DNA of 34,492 nt from contig JAHCHD010000036.1 in assembly GCA_026129915.1 (NCBI GenBank), positions 1 to 34,492 on the forward strand, read 5' to 3'. The translations under genes were made by a program, and so were the position numbers. Below, piece after piece: positions 31,659 to 34,492 of this stretch (its first letter is position 1; each line of letters starts with the position of its first letter). This stretch comes from Bryobacterales bacterium. GTDB lineage: Bacteria > Acidobacteriota > Terriglobia > Bryobacterales > Bryobacteraceae. The notes beneath the pieces are model-generated. The model did not search any database. It had not been told where the DNA came from and saw only the letters and a program-made list of their open reading frames with translations.

Positions 31659-33029
31659 ATGAATCACATCCAGCGAACGCTCTTGATTGCCAGCTTGCTG
31701 CTACAGCTAGCGGCCTCCGAGGGAATCGCGCAATCCAACGATGCCGCATTGGTTGCCAAGGCGAAGGGGATCCATGACCGTGTCCTGAAACTCGATACCC
31801 ATAATGACATGGACCCCGCGAACTTCACGGCAGACTGCAACTATACCCAGCGCCTCACCACGCAGGTGAACCTGCCAAAGATGGCCGACGGTGACATGGA
31901 TGTTGCATTCCTAATCGTCTATGTTGGCCAGCGCCTCCCCACCGAGGAAGAGTATGCCTACGCCTACGAACAGGCAATCGAGAAGTTTGATGCCATTCAT
32001 CGCTTCACCAAAGAGATAGCCCCCGATGCCATGGGCCTTGCCCTTACGGCGGACGACGTGCGACGCCTCCATCGAGAGGGGAAGCGTGTTGCCGTCATCG
32101 GCATCGAAAACGGATATCCCATCGGCACTGATATCCGGCGGGTCAAGGAGTTCTACGATCGCGGCGGCCGGTATATGTCGCTTGCCCATAATGGCAATAG
32201 TCAACTCGCTGACTCGAACACGGGCGAGGCCACCGGCTATGCGCATAACAACGGGCTATCGCGCCTTGGCCGTGAAGTGATCGCGGAAATGAACCGGCTT
32301 GGAATGATGATCGATTTGTCCCACCCCTCCAAAGGGGCAAATCTCGAAGCCATTCGCCTTTCAAAGGCTCCGGTGATCGCCTCGCATTCGAGCGTCCGCG
32401 CGCTCGCCAACCATAGCCGCAACATGGATGACGAACAACTGCTGGCGTTGAAGAAGAACGGCGGCGTGATCCAGATCGTCGGATTTGCTTCCTACCTCAA
32501 GGTGGACTCTAAAGAGCGTGCCGAGGCGCTCGCCAAGCTGCGCGGGGATTTCGGTTTCGGTGGTGGGGCTGCCGGTTCGGCCTTCCGTATGCCCACGGCG
32601 AACGCTCGGGCCTGTCCGGTGGAAGAAGCGCCCAGGCCTGCGGCGGCAAGCACCGGCACAGCACCAACTCGCCGCACTTCCGGGTTCCTGAGCAGACTTC
32701 CCGCTGACCGGCGCGCCGAATGGGAAACGCGCATGGCCGAGATTGATGCCAAGTATCCGCCCGCTGCCCGAGCCAATGTCCAGGATCTGGTGAACCACAT
32801 CGACTACGCGGTGAAGCTCATCGGCATCGATCACGTTGGCATCTCTTCAGATTTCGATGGTGGTGGCGGGATCGATGGCTGGGACAGCGCCGCCGACGCA
32901 TTCAACGTTACCCTCGAACTGGTGCGCCGCGGCTACACCGAGGAACAGGTAGCGAAGCTGTGGAGCGGAAATCTGCTTCGAGTTTGGGAAGAGGTCGACA
33001 AAGTCGCGCGCGACATGAAGAAGAAATAG
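31659..33029 (+). CDS. Secreted membrane-dipeptidase-type metallopeptidase (M19)
   Basis: This 456-residue protein has a signal peptide (1-25, ending IAQ) and an M19 renal-dipeptidase fold. The dizinc ligands are in place: DTHND with H48 and D50, the bridging Glu E150 in GIENGYP, H177 in SLAHNGNS, and H222 in DLSHPSKG. SHSSVRALANHSRNMDD and GIDHVGISSDFDGGGG complete the family pattern. M19 enzymes split dipeptides, including some with D-residues. A Pro/Ala-rich insert of about 50-60 residues (from about 305) separates KVDSKER-type helices from the C-terminal part. GGGGAGATCCGA precedes the ATG at 31659; the open frame extends to 31539 without a ribosome binding site. Divergent from the LACTB-like gene. 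Confidence 0.92.
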   Translation: MNHIQRTLLIASLLLQLAASEGIAQSNDAALVAKAKGIHDRVLKLDTHNDMDPANFTADCNYTQRLTTQVNLPKMADGDMDVAFLIVYVGQRLPTEEEYAYAYEQAIEKFDAIHRFTKEIAPDAMGLALTADDVRRLHREGKRVAVIGIENGYPIGTDIRRVKEFYDRGGRYMSLAHNGNSQLADSNTGEATGYAHNNGLSRLGREVIAEMNRLGMMIDLSHPSKGANLEAIRLSKAPVIASHSSVRALANHSRNMDDEQLLALKKNGGVIQIVGFASYLKVDSKERAEALAKLRGDFGFGGGAAGSAFRMPTANARACPVEEAPRPAAASTGTAPTRRTSGFLSRLPADRRAEWETRMAEIDAKYPPAARANVQDLVNHIDYAVKLIGIDHVGISSDFDGGGGIDGWDSAADAFNVTLELVRRGYTEEQVAKLWSGNLLRVWEEVDKVARDMKKK

Positions 33030-33184
33030 GGCTGGACGAGAGCGGGGTGCGGAGGGCACGGTCGAATCGATGAACTATCTCACCTGAGTGGGGGCGTGCG
33101 GACTCTGACGCCCCGCTGAGACGCGCGGACACGAATCAGGTGAAGCCCTGGTGGCCCCTGCTATTACGATCCTATGTCTCTGCC

Positions 33185-34492
<1,308 letters not shown>

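Noticed and set aside
33088..33117. Possible terminator after the M19 gene (ggggcgt/acgcccc hairpin at 33091-33114)
   Set aside because: The 7-bp stem has a 10-base loop and no T-tract, so it is not convincing as a terminator.

Overview
The window looks like a piece of chromosome from a high-GC soil bacterium, most likely an acidobacterium of the Solibacter/Bryobacter type. This is inferred from the gene content: DUF1080 and DUF2934 proteins, a secreted MocA-type oxidoreductase with a Tat-like leader, a LACTB-like serine hydrolase, a sulfatase, and many secreted enzymes of otherwise cytoplasmic families. No rRNA, tRNA, CRISPR array, intact insertion sequence or phage gene was seen. About thirty genes are supported, in short operons on both strands.

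Left part (1-8 kb). A Roadblock/LC7 protein and a small Ras-like GTPase form a two-gene unit on the minus strand that ends in a strong bidirectional terminator. Next come a DUF72 protein, a FucP-like MFS sugar transporter, and a convergent large exported protein that fuses a serine beta-lactamase-fold (AmiE-like) domain to a NamZ/DUF1343 exo-N-acetylmuramidase domain. The fusion gene overlaps a pterin-4a-carbinolamine dehydratase gene by 4 bases. A Memo-family protein is divergent from that pair.

Middle (8-15 kb). A membrane-anchored lytic transglycosylase is followed by a nucleoside salvage cluster on the plus strand: pyrimidine-nucleoside phosphorylase, NupC-type nucleoside transporter, purine nucleoside phosphorylase, and a signal-peptide-bearing MtaD/SAH-deaminase-like amidohydrolase. 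Small genes follow: a YjbR/MmcQ protein, a 72-residue orphan, and a Lys/Ala-rich DUF2934 protein.

Right-middle (16-24 kb). A glutamate formimidoyltransferase carries an unusual C-terminal domain. Divergent from it is a RibBA protein whose GTP cyclohydrolase II half has lost all three zinc cysteines. A secreted protein of unknown function follows, then a tightly coupled four-gene YnjBCD-like ABC importer operon.

Right (24-34.5 kb). A minus-strand operon encodes an unknown 292-residue protein, a MocA-type oxidoreductase and a lipoprotein with two tandem cysteine-paired repeats. Then come a sulfatase, a DUF1080 protein, a LACTB-like protein in which all three catalytic motifs are altered (with a clear TTGACA-N17-TAAAGT promoter), a secreted M19 dipeptidase, and the C-terminal part of an FAD-dependent oxidoreductase that runs off the window.

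Two themes recur: cell-wall and glycan turnover (AmiE-NamZ fusion, lytic transglycosylase, sulfatase, DUF1080, M19 dipeptidase) and nucleoside/cofactor metabolism. The best candidates for undescribed biology are the AmiE-NamZ fusion, the two apparent pseudoenzyme domains (RibBA C-terminal half and LACTB-like protein), the exported nucleoside deaminase, and the unknown three-gene operon at 23.8-26.7 kb.
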